Assembly (NCBI GenBank): GCA_031216755.1
Contig: JARUHG010000003.1
Coordinates: forward strand, 310,001 to 374,000
DNA: 64,000 nt
Direction: 5' to 3'
From: Lysobacter arvi
GTDB lineage: Bacteria > Pseudomonadota > Gammaproteobacteria > Xanthomonadales > Xanthomonadaceae
The notes below the pieces were generated by a model. The model had not been told where the DNA came from and made no database searches. It saw nothing but the letters and a program-made list of their open reading frames with translations. The translations under genes and the position numbers were made by a program. Positions 1-7,600 of the stretch are shown here, piece after piece (positions within the stretch are counted from its first letter, which is position 1; each line of letters starts with the position of its first letter).

Positions 1-313
1 TGCACAAACCTGTCGGGTTCGTGTAGTTGATGGGATTGTTCTTCACATACGCATACAGGTTCAGATCGTCCTTGTATCCGATCGGATCCGTCTGCATGAA
101 GCGGCCCAGATCCGGGCGGTAGAACCTCGCCTTTTAGTAATACAGACCGAGACCGCCGATCAGTCACCGGCCGGTGTAACGGAAGCGCATGCCGGTGGTG
201 ACGTTGGGTTCGCCGAACGGGCCGTAGTATAGATCTCCCTTGCGCGTTCCGGTGCCGCTGGCCGCCACGACGACATCACCCAGCTGATCGCGGTCCTGCG
301 TCACATCCGCCAG
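1..313 (-). pseudogene. RHS core 3'-end remnant (cassette D), continues beyond the window
   Basis: Read on the minus strand, this matches the end of the RHS core of the intact gene at 4660-10683, from the DRDQLG segment through GPFGEPNVTTGMRFRYTG, the [18 protein letters not shown] segment and NPTGLC. Two nonsense codons lie in the same frame: TGA at 164-166 replaces the Gln of YTGQW, and TAA at 134-136 replaces the third Tyr of LYYYKA. A compensated indel turns RKDIYTYGP into RKGDLYYGP. Its upstream junction (301-313) is identical to that of cassette C at 2119-2131. The tip domain would lie outside the window. It is a dead duplicate of an RHS C-terminal cassette; the homology is seen directly, and the duplication history is inferred. 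Confidence 0.85.
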
Positions 314-535
314 CCTCTCACTATCCGCATCAGTAATTAGATTATTTGGCTTGAAGAGTAGTTTTCTTTTCGCTTCCAGGTCATTGGTAAAACCCAAGTA
401 CTGACCCTCCGAGCGTGCCATGACCTCAAGTCGCCTTATGCCTCTGTAACCCTTGAGCATGTTCCTTATGATCATCGCGAAGCCAGGTAGACCTCCAGCG
501 ACGGAGCAAGCAGCGAAGAACTGAAACAGGATCAC
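164..535 (-). CDS. short ORF: membrane-like N-terminus running into the RHS remnant
   Basis: A GTG-started frame encodes about 75 residues with a hydrophobic start (ILFQFFAACSVAGGLPGFAMII) followed by a basic, charged segment. At the junction ERLADVTQD it runs in frame into the dead RHS core of cassette D, where it stops at the nonsense codon. The first part could be a small membrane immunity-type protein whose end was lost when the cassette recombined in, or the frame may be fortuitous. A frame covering 426-758 overlaps it and may hold a frame-shifted piece of the same gene. No family is recognised and no good ribosome-binding site is visible. Confidence 0.22.
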   Translation of the reverse strand: MILFQFFAACSVAGGLPGFAMIIRNMLKGYRGIRRLEVMARSEGQYLGFTNDLEAKRKLLFKPNNLITDADSERLADVTQDRDQLGDVVVAASGTGTRKGDLYYGPFGEPNVTTGMRFRYTGR

Positions 536-773
536 TTAGGGCTCCCTTGGATGTCTGGGTGGACGCGGAGGCCACGATATCTCCATCGTCATAGGCCCTC
601 TCGGCTGGCCGATTCCTTCTGCGCCCATATGCGACCGTTGTCTTCATGACTGTCGTGTAGCCCACAAAAGGAAGAACGTCCAACTTCCCGCCGACAGCAA
701 GACCGTGCACCGGACTGCACCCTGGCGAAACCCCACAGCGTTTACGGCCACCCTTCACCTGGACGCGAGTCTC

Positions 774-1076
774 CTATCGACTCTCAAGCATTACGTATGC
801 TGAAAGAAGACCTACTGTCCCAGCAAGTCCTACGGCCGCGCCTGCCATCGCTATTATCGCCGCTATGGCATGGAGCCGAATCCACGCATCTTGGGGCGCC
901 AGCGAGAAGGCGAAAAGCAATGTAATAGACACGTAGAGAATTCCTAGGCCGCTAGCTGCCGATAGCATAAGAAGGCTCTTACGCCTACATTCCAGGTACG
1001 CCCACACCTGCAATGCAAGCATGATCACCTGCACAGCAAGCATGTACACACCCAAGATATTGTCGATCACACGCAC
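774..1076 (-). CDS. small membrane protein of the RHS cassette region
   Basis: A 100-residue protein with about four hydrophobic segments (IDNILGVYMLAVQVIMLAL; LLMLSAASGLGILYVSITLLF; the LHAIAAIIAMAGAAVGL region; a C-terminal hydrophobic stretch), so an integral inner-membrane protein is likely. It starts with GTG at 1076 and overlaps the 3' end of the gene at 1067-1375 by 10 bases, which implies translational coupling. Its base composition is less GC-rich than the housekeeping genes in this window, as is usual for RHS cassette cargo. It lies behind a broken RHS tip (1661-2131), the place where immunity genes for membrane-acting RHS toxins are found. No family is recognised; an immunity role is inference. 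Confidence 0.5.
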   Translation of the reverse strand: MRVIDNILGVYMLAVQVIMLALQVWAYLECRRKSLLMLSAASGLGILYVSITLLFAFSLAPQDAWIRLHAIAAIIAMAGAAVGLAGTVGLLSAYVMLESR

Positions 1077-1375
1077 CTCAAACGATACGTCTTAGTCTTG
1101 AAAATTAGACTTCTAAAGACATCAAACGACACCGCCTCACCAGGGTGTGGGCGGCATTCCACGGGAACGAGGACCAGGACAGTCGTTCCGTCGTTGATGA
1201 TCACGATCGCCTCACTCCACCCATTCCGAACCCGCGACATCTGCTCGACGTTATGGGCGATGACACCCGCGCCTGCTCCCACTTTCTCGGCAGGAGGGTC
1301 GTAGTAGAAGGCGAGGCCACCTGACAGGGCAGCTGAGCCTCCTACCAACATTAGCAGCAGCGGGATCACTCTCAT
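1067..1375 (-). CDS. small secreted or membrane-anchored hypothetical protein
   Basis: A 102-residue product with an N-terminal hydrophobic segment (MRVIPLLLMLVGGSAALSGG) that could be a signal anchor, followed by a soluble domain of about 75 residues with beta-like stretches (EAIVIINDGTTVLVLVPVEC) and two cysteines, one three residues before the end and one in PVECRP. ATG at 1375 follows the stop of the preceding short ORF by 12 bases. Its 3' end overlaps the next gene by 10 bases, so the two are probably co-translated. It belongs to the cargo behind RHS cassette C. No family is recognised; a cassette-encoded immunity or accessory protein is the likeliest class. Confidence 0.5.
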   Translation of the reverse strand: MRVIPLLLMLVGGSAALSGGLAFYYDPPAEKVGAGAGVIAHNVEQMSRVRNGWSEAIVIINDGTTVLVLVPVECRPHPGEAVSFDVFRSLIFKTKTYRLRCV

Positions 1376-1387
1376 AACCGGTTCACA

Positions 1388-1645
1388 TCAAGGGTGGGGA
1401 TAGGTGATTTTGGGCGACTGTCCGGCCTGAGTTCTTGAACCAGAAATTACATTATTGACTCGTTGCACGTCATCAGACCACTGGGTTTCTTGCTTTATAA
1501 AGCATCCTCCGGCCACGATGCAGTTCTTGATGGCCTCTTGTATTTGAGGATTCCTCGCCAGATTGGCAGTTGCTGCCGCCGCTTCCGGTGCGCCAGCAAT
1601 CACTGGCGGCGCGTACACGGCCGATGCAGAGCCAGCCACCGTCAT
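1388..1645 (-). CDS. short ORF, possible displaced part of RHS tip C
   Basis: An 85-residue frame rich in Ala at its start (VAGSASAVYAPPVIAGAPEA), then a polar region with two cysteines (NCIVAGGC). It begins 13 bases after the stop that ends RHS cassette C. The purine-rich run GGGGGG directly abuts the ATG, too close for a normal ribosome-binding site. It may be the frame-shifted remainder of the RHS tip rather than an independent gene. No family is recognised. Confidence 0.3.
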   Translation of the reverse strand: MTVAGSASAVYAPPVIAGAPEAAAATANLARNPQIQEAIKNCIVAGGCFIKQETQWSDDVQRVNNVISGSRTQAGQSPKITYPHP

Positions 1646-1660
1646 CCCCCCACACGACGT

Positions 1661-2131
1661 TTAGCCGGCTTGCCACACCTTCGGGCAATCGCTCATCGTT
1701 TTTTGTATTAAGGTTGCGCGAATATGGGAGAAACTGAGCCAGAGCGTATCTGACTGATAGGCGACTTGGCTCGCGAATGCCGCATCCATCCTCGCGCCAC
1801 TCCACTTAGAATCCACTCCGGATAGACCGCTTGGGTCCGTGTAGTTGATTGGATTGTTCTTGACATACGCATACGGATTCAGATCGTCCTTGTATCCAAT
1901 CGGATCGGTCTGGAGGAACCTTCCCAGGTCGGGGCTGTAGAACCTCGCCTTGTAGTAATACAGACCAAGCTCGCCGATCAGCCACTGGCCGGTGTAACGG
2001 AAGCGCATGCCGGTGGTGACGTTGGGTTCGCCGAACGGGCCGTAGGTGTAGATCTCCTTGCGCGTGCCGGTGCCGCTGGTCGCCGAGACGACATCACCCA
2101 GCTGATCGCGGTCCTGCGTCACATCCGCCAG
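1661..2131 (-). pseudogene. RHS core 3' fragment with its own tip (cassette C)
   Basis: From the shared junction (2119-2131) the minus strand encodes the end of the RHS core: [67 protein letters not shown] and NYTDPSGL. A tip of about 50 residues beginning SGVDSKWSGARMDAAFASQV follows and ends KVWQAG-stop. The core part is intact and close to the corresponding segment of the full-length gene at 4660-10683. There is no start, signal peptide or upstream YD repeats, so it cannot make a normal RHS protein. It looks like a displaced C-terminal cassette kept as a donor or relic. The tip matches nothing I recognise. Confidence 0.8.
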
Positions 2132-2148
2132 TTCTTAGTAGTACGTGG

Positions 2149-2445
2149 TCATTGCGTTCGATAAGAACTTACAACCTTCAGATCCTTCTTACTTACCGTC
2201 ACGACAGGGGGCCCGCCCAACGCACTATCTGGCAGCATGTACTCAACAATCCATACATCTTCTCCATCACGGACGTGAGCAGGGTTTTCTTCTGGATCAA
2301 AGTCAGGATAGTGTTCAGTGACATAACTATTCGCCACTTCGATCGGATTCGGCCTGGGGCTTGAACGCACTATCTCGCCTCCGCAAGAAAGCATTAGGAA
2401 TGTGACGATCACCAACGCCGGAAAAACTGATAGATAGCGTTTCAT
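2149..2445 (-). CDS. NTF2-fold-like immunity lipoprotein
   Basis: A 98-residue protein with a lipoprotein signal peptide (MKRYLSVFPALVIVTFLMLSC, lipobox LMLSC, predicted lipidated Cys21). The mature part has the pattern of the NTF2-fold immunity family seen with polymorphic toxins (Imm-NTF2-2/YhhH-like): an EVANSYV helix, a proline-rich acidic stretch, a VWIVEYMLP strand, LGGPPVVTVSKKD and a final strand. The ATG at 2445 lies 7 bases after the stop of the broken JAMM-domain RHS tip (2453-3225), the usual toxin-then-immunity arrangement. It appears intact although its presumed toxin is frame-shifted. The family match is by eye; a periplasmic immunity function is inferred from family and position. 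Confidence 0.6.
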   Translation of the reverse strand: MKRYLSVFPALVIVTFLMLSCGGEIVRSSPRPNPIEVANSYVTEHYPDFDPEENPAHVRDGEDVWIVEYMLPDSALGGPPVVTVSKKDLKVVSSYRTQ

Positions 2446-2452
2446 ATTTGAC

Positions 2453-3225
2453 TCAACTATTTTGGAACCGGGGGGCCGAAGTAATGAACTCCATCATGCG
2501 CCTGAACAATCCGGGCAGACCTGTGCCTTGAGCGAATCTCGCGTCATCAGGGCTTGGGCCCTTCACATAGCCTTCTTCTGGAGTATTAGGGTGAGTATGA
2601 AAGAAGGCAATCGCGTCACTCGGCGTCGGCCCGGGAATCATCATGCTTCTATTTACTCCGTTGGGACGAAAACTGGCTTGTTGAAATGGCTCCCGTATTG
2701 TCACGGAGCACCCAGAAGCCATTCTCGACCTTCGAACCACCTGGGCCATTGGGATTGGACGCCACCCATGATTGGTCCATCGCTTTACTCACAGCGGGAA
2801 TATTCACGAGCACACGCAGATCGCTTCGCACAGGTACACCGGAGCCCGCTGCCCGTTACGCGCTTGTCAACTTGCGCATCCACCTCGCTCAAACCAGTTG
2901 GATCATTAATGTCGCCTTGTAGTAATACAGACCAAGCTCGCCGATCAGCCATTGCCCGGTGTAACGGAAGCGTTGGCCTGTGGCGATATTCGGCTCGCCG
3001 AACGGTCCGTAGGTATATATGTCCTTACGCGTGCCGGTACCGCTGGCCGTAGCGACAACACTGCCCAGCTGATCGCGATAGAGCCAGGTCTTGGACGCCG
3101 TACCGGCGCCGTCACAGGTCACAAAGGGCACATCCGACTCGAGGCTGTAGATGTGGCGGCGCTGTAGCGCCCCGGTTGCGTCGTACTCCTGAATCAGCGA
3201 CCGGCGCTCTCGCCTCAAGCCCGTA
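2453..3225 (-). pseudogene. RHS core fragment with JAMM/DUF4329-like tip (cassette B), frame-shifted
   Basis: The 5' part encodes RHS core (LIQEYDATGALQRRHIYSLE, KTWLYRDQLGSVVATASG, GELGLYYYKA). After YYYKA about 33 codons of the usual core end are missing, with a frameshift near 2911, and the reading resumes as INDPTGLSEVD. The tip then continues in pieces: a frame with DQSWVASNPNGPGGSKVENG and a shifted frame with SDAIAFFHTHPNTPEEGY followed by GPSPDDARF. This gives H-x-H-x12-S-x2-D, the zinc-binding pattern of JAMM/MPN+ proteases and of RHS-linked DUF4329 tips. At least three frame disruptions make it a pseudogene. It was probably a secreted RHS toxin with a metalloprotease-like tip, protected by the adjacent immunity lipoprotein. 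Confidence 0.75.
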
Positions 3226-4131
3226 TCACCGCCCGATCTCAGAACACACCTTTTCCAACTCCGGAGTGACTGCATCCAGGAAGAGGCGGTAGGCGTGCAC
3301 GAGAAGTTCCATGCCCTCGACCGTCCATGCAACGCGATAGCAACCAAAATTCGGCACGTACGATTCGGCCAATTTGAAAAACTCGCCTCGCATGAACTGC
3401 TGCCTTAATCTTTCATCGCAAGAAGAGACTTCTAGGACTGGCATCATCATCAACTTGGAAATTATGGGCAAGCCAGCAATCGGCACACCACGGACATCGA
3501 GTGCAAACTCGATTGCTACACCATCCACCCTATGTTGATTCGTAAAAATTTCGCCTAAACCATGATATGGGCGAGATACGACTTCATAGCCAAGCTTATG
3601 AAGCTCGGTCCGAAGCGCCGATCGAACATGCTCTACTAAATCCGTGGAATCAGGCGCGACAAGGCCCAGTTCACGGCACTCACGATCTTGCTCCTTCTTC
3701 CGCATCCGGACCTGTTCACTTGACCGATGATGGACCAGGAAATCGCGCCGGTAGTTCTTCGCCCAGGGCTGCTGTTCGATGAGCCGATCTACCTCAGGAG
3801 AACGCCCCAGCATTTCGAGTTGCTCACGCGTCACACCTGCCTGCGTGAGTAGCGCATCGAGATAGGTCGAATGGTATCCATATGTGCACGACTGCCCCCC
3901 CTGGCCTACTGACCAGGACCCATACCGCTCCTTTAGAAGCTCTGTCTCGACCATCTCTAGAACCGGATCCAGGCACTCGCCGTGGTCGCCGTGGTCGCCG
4001 ACCAAACCACCGTACTGAGCACCAAGCAAGCACAGCCCTTTTCCGAGCAATTGCCGAGCGATCGGTATGGATCGCTCGGCAACGCGCGAAAATCCAATCA
4101 TCTGTTCATTGAGCCGCTCGTTAACGCTCAC
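3226..4131 (-). CDS. hypothetical protein of the RHS locus (301 residues)
   Basis: An intact soluble protein without a signal peptide or membrane segment, rich in charged residues. Its GTG start at 4131 overlaps the stop of the upstream short gene by four bases (GTGA), so it is translationally coupled to the string of genes behind the full-length rhs. Visible landmarks are a tandem GDHGDHGEC run near residue 45-53, a central basic helix (EQVRMRKKEQDRE), and a C-terminal region alternating strands and helices (GEFFKLAESYVPNFGCYRVAW). No motif of a known nuclease, protease or immunity family was recognised. Immediately after its stop the next broken RHS core (cassette B) begins, so it sits exactly where cassette cargo is expected. 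Function unknown; immunity or orphan effector are both possible. Confidence 0.7.
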   Translation of the reverse strand: MSVNERLNEQMIGFSRVAERSIPIARQLLGKGLCLLGAQYGGLVGDHGDHGECLDPVLEMVETELLKERYGSWSVGQGGQSCTYGYHSTYLDALLTQAGVTREQLEMLGRSPEVDRLIEQQPWAKNYRRDFLVHHRSSEQVRMRKKEQDRECRELGLVAPDSTDLVEHVRSALRTELHKLGYEVVSRPYHGLGEIFTNQHRVDGVAIEFALDVRGVPIAGLPIISKLMMMPVLEVSSCDERLRQQFMRGEFFKLAESYVPNFGCYRVAWTVEGMELLVHAYRLFLDAVTPELEKVCSEIGR

Positions 4132-4343
4132 TTCGATAGTCCGCAGCCAGTGCTGTAGCAGATGATTCCGGAGCGGCCATCCTCATATGGGCCGTACATG
4201 TAAGACCCTCCAAAGTCTATCCCCCCGACCATAATCGAAGGGGTCGTAACCATCCGCTGTCCTTCGCCAGGAAGGTAATCCTCCCACTGGCCTACTTCGA
4301 CACGCATTCCTTCCGCGCTCAGCGAGTTTACGTAACGCTGCAA
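4128..4343 (-). CDS. short coupled ORF behind the rhs gene, start uncertain
   Basis: About 71 residues from a possible TTG start at 4343. The frame stays open upstream to near 4395 (PGTQSESAAARGQAQRQLQR) but has no ATG. The product has a helical start, then an apparent beta-rich part (MRVEVGQWEDYLPGEGQRMV, GGIDFGGSYMYGPYEDG) and a C-terminal Cys pair (CYSTGC). Its stop overlaps the GTG of the 301-residue gene by four bases. An ATG at 4413 in another frame overlaps the stop of the two-helix membrane protein, so a frameshift around 4330-4390 may have split one gene. It is unlike any family I know. Confidence 0.4.
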   Translation of the reverse strand: MQRYVNSLSAEGMRVEVGQWEDYLPGEGQRMVTTPSIMVGGIDFGGSYMYGPYEDGRSGIICYSTGCGLSK

Positions 4344-4405
4344 TTGTCTCTGCGCTTGTCCGCGAGCTGCCGCCGATTCGCTCTGCGTTCCTGGCTAGAT
4401 CGGTT

Positions 4406-4663
4406 CTAGCCATCTTCCGTCATTACGATCCCGACGCCATAAAGAATGGACGCCCCCCCAATGACGATAAGAATAATCGCTGTTCTTATGTCACGCCCAT
4501 CTGTTCCCGCTCGCTCGATCGGCAGAAGCTCTAGATCAAACAACGCGGACGAACCATACAGCACCAGAAACACACCGCCCAGCACAGAAGCGAGCGCGAC
4601 GATCCGCCGCGCCGCCTTCTTAGAGCCCTCTGCTACCAACCGCATAAACTGCCTGATCTTCAC
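4406..4663 (-). CDS. two-helix membrane protein, candidate immunity to the RHS tip
   Basis: An 85-residue protein with a basic N-terminus (MKIRQFMRLVAEGSKKAARR) and two strong hydrophobic helices (VALASVLGGVFLVLYGSSAL and TAIILIVIGGASILYGVGIV), predicted as a hairpin in the inner membrane. Its GTG start at 4663 overlaps the rhs stop by four bases (GTGA), so translation is directly coupled to the toxin gene. That is the usual place for a cognate immunity gene. The RHS tip upstream is Ala/Gly-rich and partly hydrophobic, which fits a membrane-acting toxin with a membrane-embedded immunity protein. Family not recognised; the immunity role is inferred from position and topology. Confidence 0.6.
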   Translation of the reverse strand: MKIRQFMRLVAEGSKKAARRIVALASVLGGVFLVLYGSSALFDLELLPIERAGTDGRDIRTAIILIVIGGASILYGVGIVMTEDG

Positions 4664-7600
4664 TTTGCACTGCCGCGAGGCGATGGGCTAAGGATGGAGA
4701 TGACATCGATAGCAACGCCAGTAGCAATGTTTGACCAAACTCCCGTAGGGCTCATGGGGGGTGGGCCTGGGAGGGGGAGAGGAAGCCCTCCATCTAGTGC
4801 ATCTGCAACTTTGTCGCCATTGGCGGATAGATATACCACTGCCGGGCTAGCAAGCACAGACGAGAACACATTGTTTGTCACACTGGATGCAACATTCATT
4901 CCCCGCTGAACGGCCACGCCGACAGCTGCACTTCCTGACTCAATTGCAGCATTTGCGCGATATGCCGCATTCGCAATTGCTGCTCCCGCACCGAACTCAG
5001 CAGCCAAGCCGCCCGTTGCGCCAATTGCCCACGTCGTCGCAATAGCCTTGCCGATGTCCCTGCCCATTCGGTCACGGGCGGCATCTACTTCTGCGAACTT
5101 CGGATTAGGCATTGAGCAGGGCAGGAACCCACCAAAAGAACTGCACAAACCTGTCGGGTCCGTGTAGTTGATGGGATTGTTCTTCACATACGCATACAGA
5201 TTCAGATCGTCCTTGTACCCGATCGGATCGGTCTGCATGAAGCGGCCAAGATCCGGGCTATAGAACCTCGCCTTGTAGTAGTACAGACCAAGCTCGCCGA
5301 TCAGCCACTGACCGGTGTAACGGAAGCGCATGCCAGTGGTGACGTTGGGTTCGCCGAACGGGCCGTAGGTATAGATGTCCTTGCGCGTGCCGGTGCCGCT
5401 GGCTGTGGCGATAACACTGCCCAGCTGATCCCGATAGAGCCAGGTCTTGGCCGTCGTACCAGCGCCGTCATAGGTCACCAAGGGCACATCCGACTCGAGG
5501 CCATAGACGTGGCGGCGCTGCAGCGTACCGGTGGCGCTGTTCTCCTGGACCATCTGGTCGCCGTCGTACTCGAAGACGGTGGCGACGCTGTTGATGGTGG
5601 TCTTGCCCAGGCGGCCTTCCGGATCGTAGTCCAACGTGGCCGCAACGCCGGTCTTGTTGGCACTGCGCAAACGGTTGTCGGCATCGAAACCGTACGTCCA
5701 CCCAGCGTTGGTCTTCAGATTGCCGCGCGCATCATAAGTCAGCGCTGCACCGGCAGCGGTCGTGTACTGGTTGAGACCATTGGCCTGGTAAGTCAACGTG
5801 CCCGTCTGGGCGCCACGCCACTGGTACTGGTCATTGCTACTCGTCGTGCTGGCGATATGGCCGAGCTGGTTTCGAGCAAAGGTCAGCGTGACGTCGTCGA
5901 TCGTGCCTGCAAGGTCCTGCTTCAATGTGGCCAATGCGCCAACGGTCGAGTATGAGCGCGTCGTGATGGTGCCATTGCCCAGCGTCGCCGTGACCTGACG
6001 GCCAAGATCATCGTAGGCGTAGCTCGCCAGCTTGGTGACACCGCTCTCCAGAACATCGGTCGGCCGATTCAATGCGTCATAGCGCGTTTCCACATAGAAG
6101 CCGTCCGGCCACACCTGACGGGTGCGGTTGCCCGCAGCATCGTACAGGTGGGTGAAGCGGCCATTCTGCGCCGTCAACCGGCCGGCGTTGTCCCAGGTGT
6201 AGGCGATCTGTCCGAGCGCCGCGTTGGCGTACGACGCCACGGTCCGCAAGCCACGCAGGTCGTAGCTGAAGGTGACGTTGTCGGCGCTATTGGCGTATTG
6301 CCGGCCAATCAGGCGATTGAGGTTGTCGTACACCTGTGTGACCGTCTGACCGTCGCGCTTGCGGATGCGGACGACATTGCCCGCCGCGTCGTAGCCAAAT
6401 TCTTCATAGTCGGCGCTATTGGCGTAGTTCACTTCGTTCGGCAGCGCGTAGTGCGTGCGATACAGGCGGTCGTGGCCGTCGTACACGTGCACGGTCAGAT
6501 TGCCCTTGGCGTCCTGCGCGGTGTCCGGCAATCCGTTCGGCGTGTAGGTGTATCGCGCATACAGCTGAGCCAGCGACGTCCCGACCGCGCGGCTGACGCT
6601 CTTGACCTTGTCGTCCAGGTAGTAGGCCGTGTCGGTGACGCGGTTGCCTCCTTCGGTCGACGTCAGATATTGCGTGACGCGATAGGGACGATCCAGGTCG
6701 TCATAGGCGGTGTCGGTCATCGCCACTGGCGCGGCCTGAACCGGGCACGTGGTATCAGCTGAAGTCAACGCCGGACCCCACTGGCGCTCGGCCTTACCGG
6801 TCACGCTGTAACGGGTGCAGGACACCAGCCATTGCGTACCTGCCTGCGCAGCCGTGCGGGTCACGCGGCCGTCGTCGTCATACCCGGTTCGCGACAACTT
6901 GCCCAGAGCATTCGTGGTCTCGATCGCGCGGCGCTCGCTGTCGTAGCGAACCTGCGTGATATCGGCCACGTCGCTGCGTGGGCCGTCCGTCTTTGTCAGG
7001 TTGCCGACGCTGTCATAGGTGAAGGTCGTAGCCAAGTTGAGCCTGCCACTCCCTGCATCCACCACAGTGCTGGCCGGAGCATAGAAATTGCTGCTGTTGT
7101 ACGAAGTTGCAGTGCTGACAGAGTTGCTTGACGTCGCGCGGACCGTCTGCGCTGTCGGAAGGTAGAAGGTCGGAAAACCCGAGCGGCTGTAGGCGGTGTA
7201 GGCCGTCGTGGTTTGTGGCGCGACACCCGCAGCATCCGTGGGCGAAGTCACCGTGGCCGGCGAACCGAAGGCCGTGTACGTGGTGGTCGTGACCTTGCCA
7301 CGCGCATCGGTTGCCGTTGCCACTTGATTGAAGGCGGACTCGTACGTGAAGCTCTGGGTCAGATTCGCCAGCCCCGAGCCCGCCTTCGCCACCGTTGTAA
7401 TGGTCTTGACGTTGTGCGTGCAGCGCTTCTCGGTGCCGGCGCAGGTCGCGTCATCGTACGTGTACTGGACACTGTTGCCCTCCGGCAGTACCGACTTCAC
7501 AAGGCGGGATTGGCCGTCATAGGTGTTGATCGTCCACCACTGCTCAGGCGTGCTGGATTGAAGCACATTGCCGTGGGCGTCCAGATAAGTGGTGCGACTG

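Noticed and set aside
426..758. 110-codon frame in the RHS debris
   Set aside because: Composition is poor, it overlaps a slightly better frame, and no start or family is convincing; at most a frame-shifted fragment.
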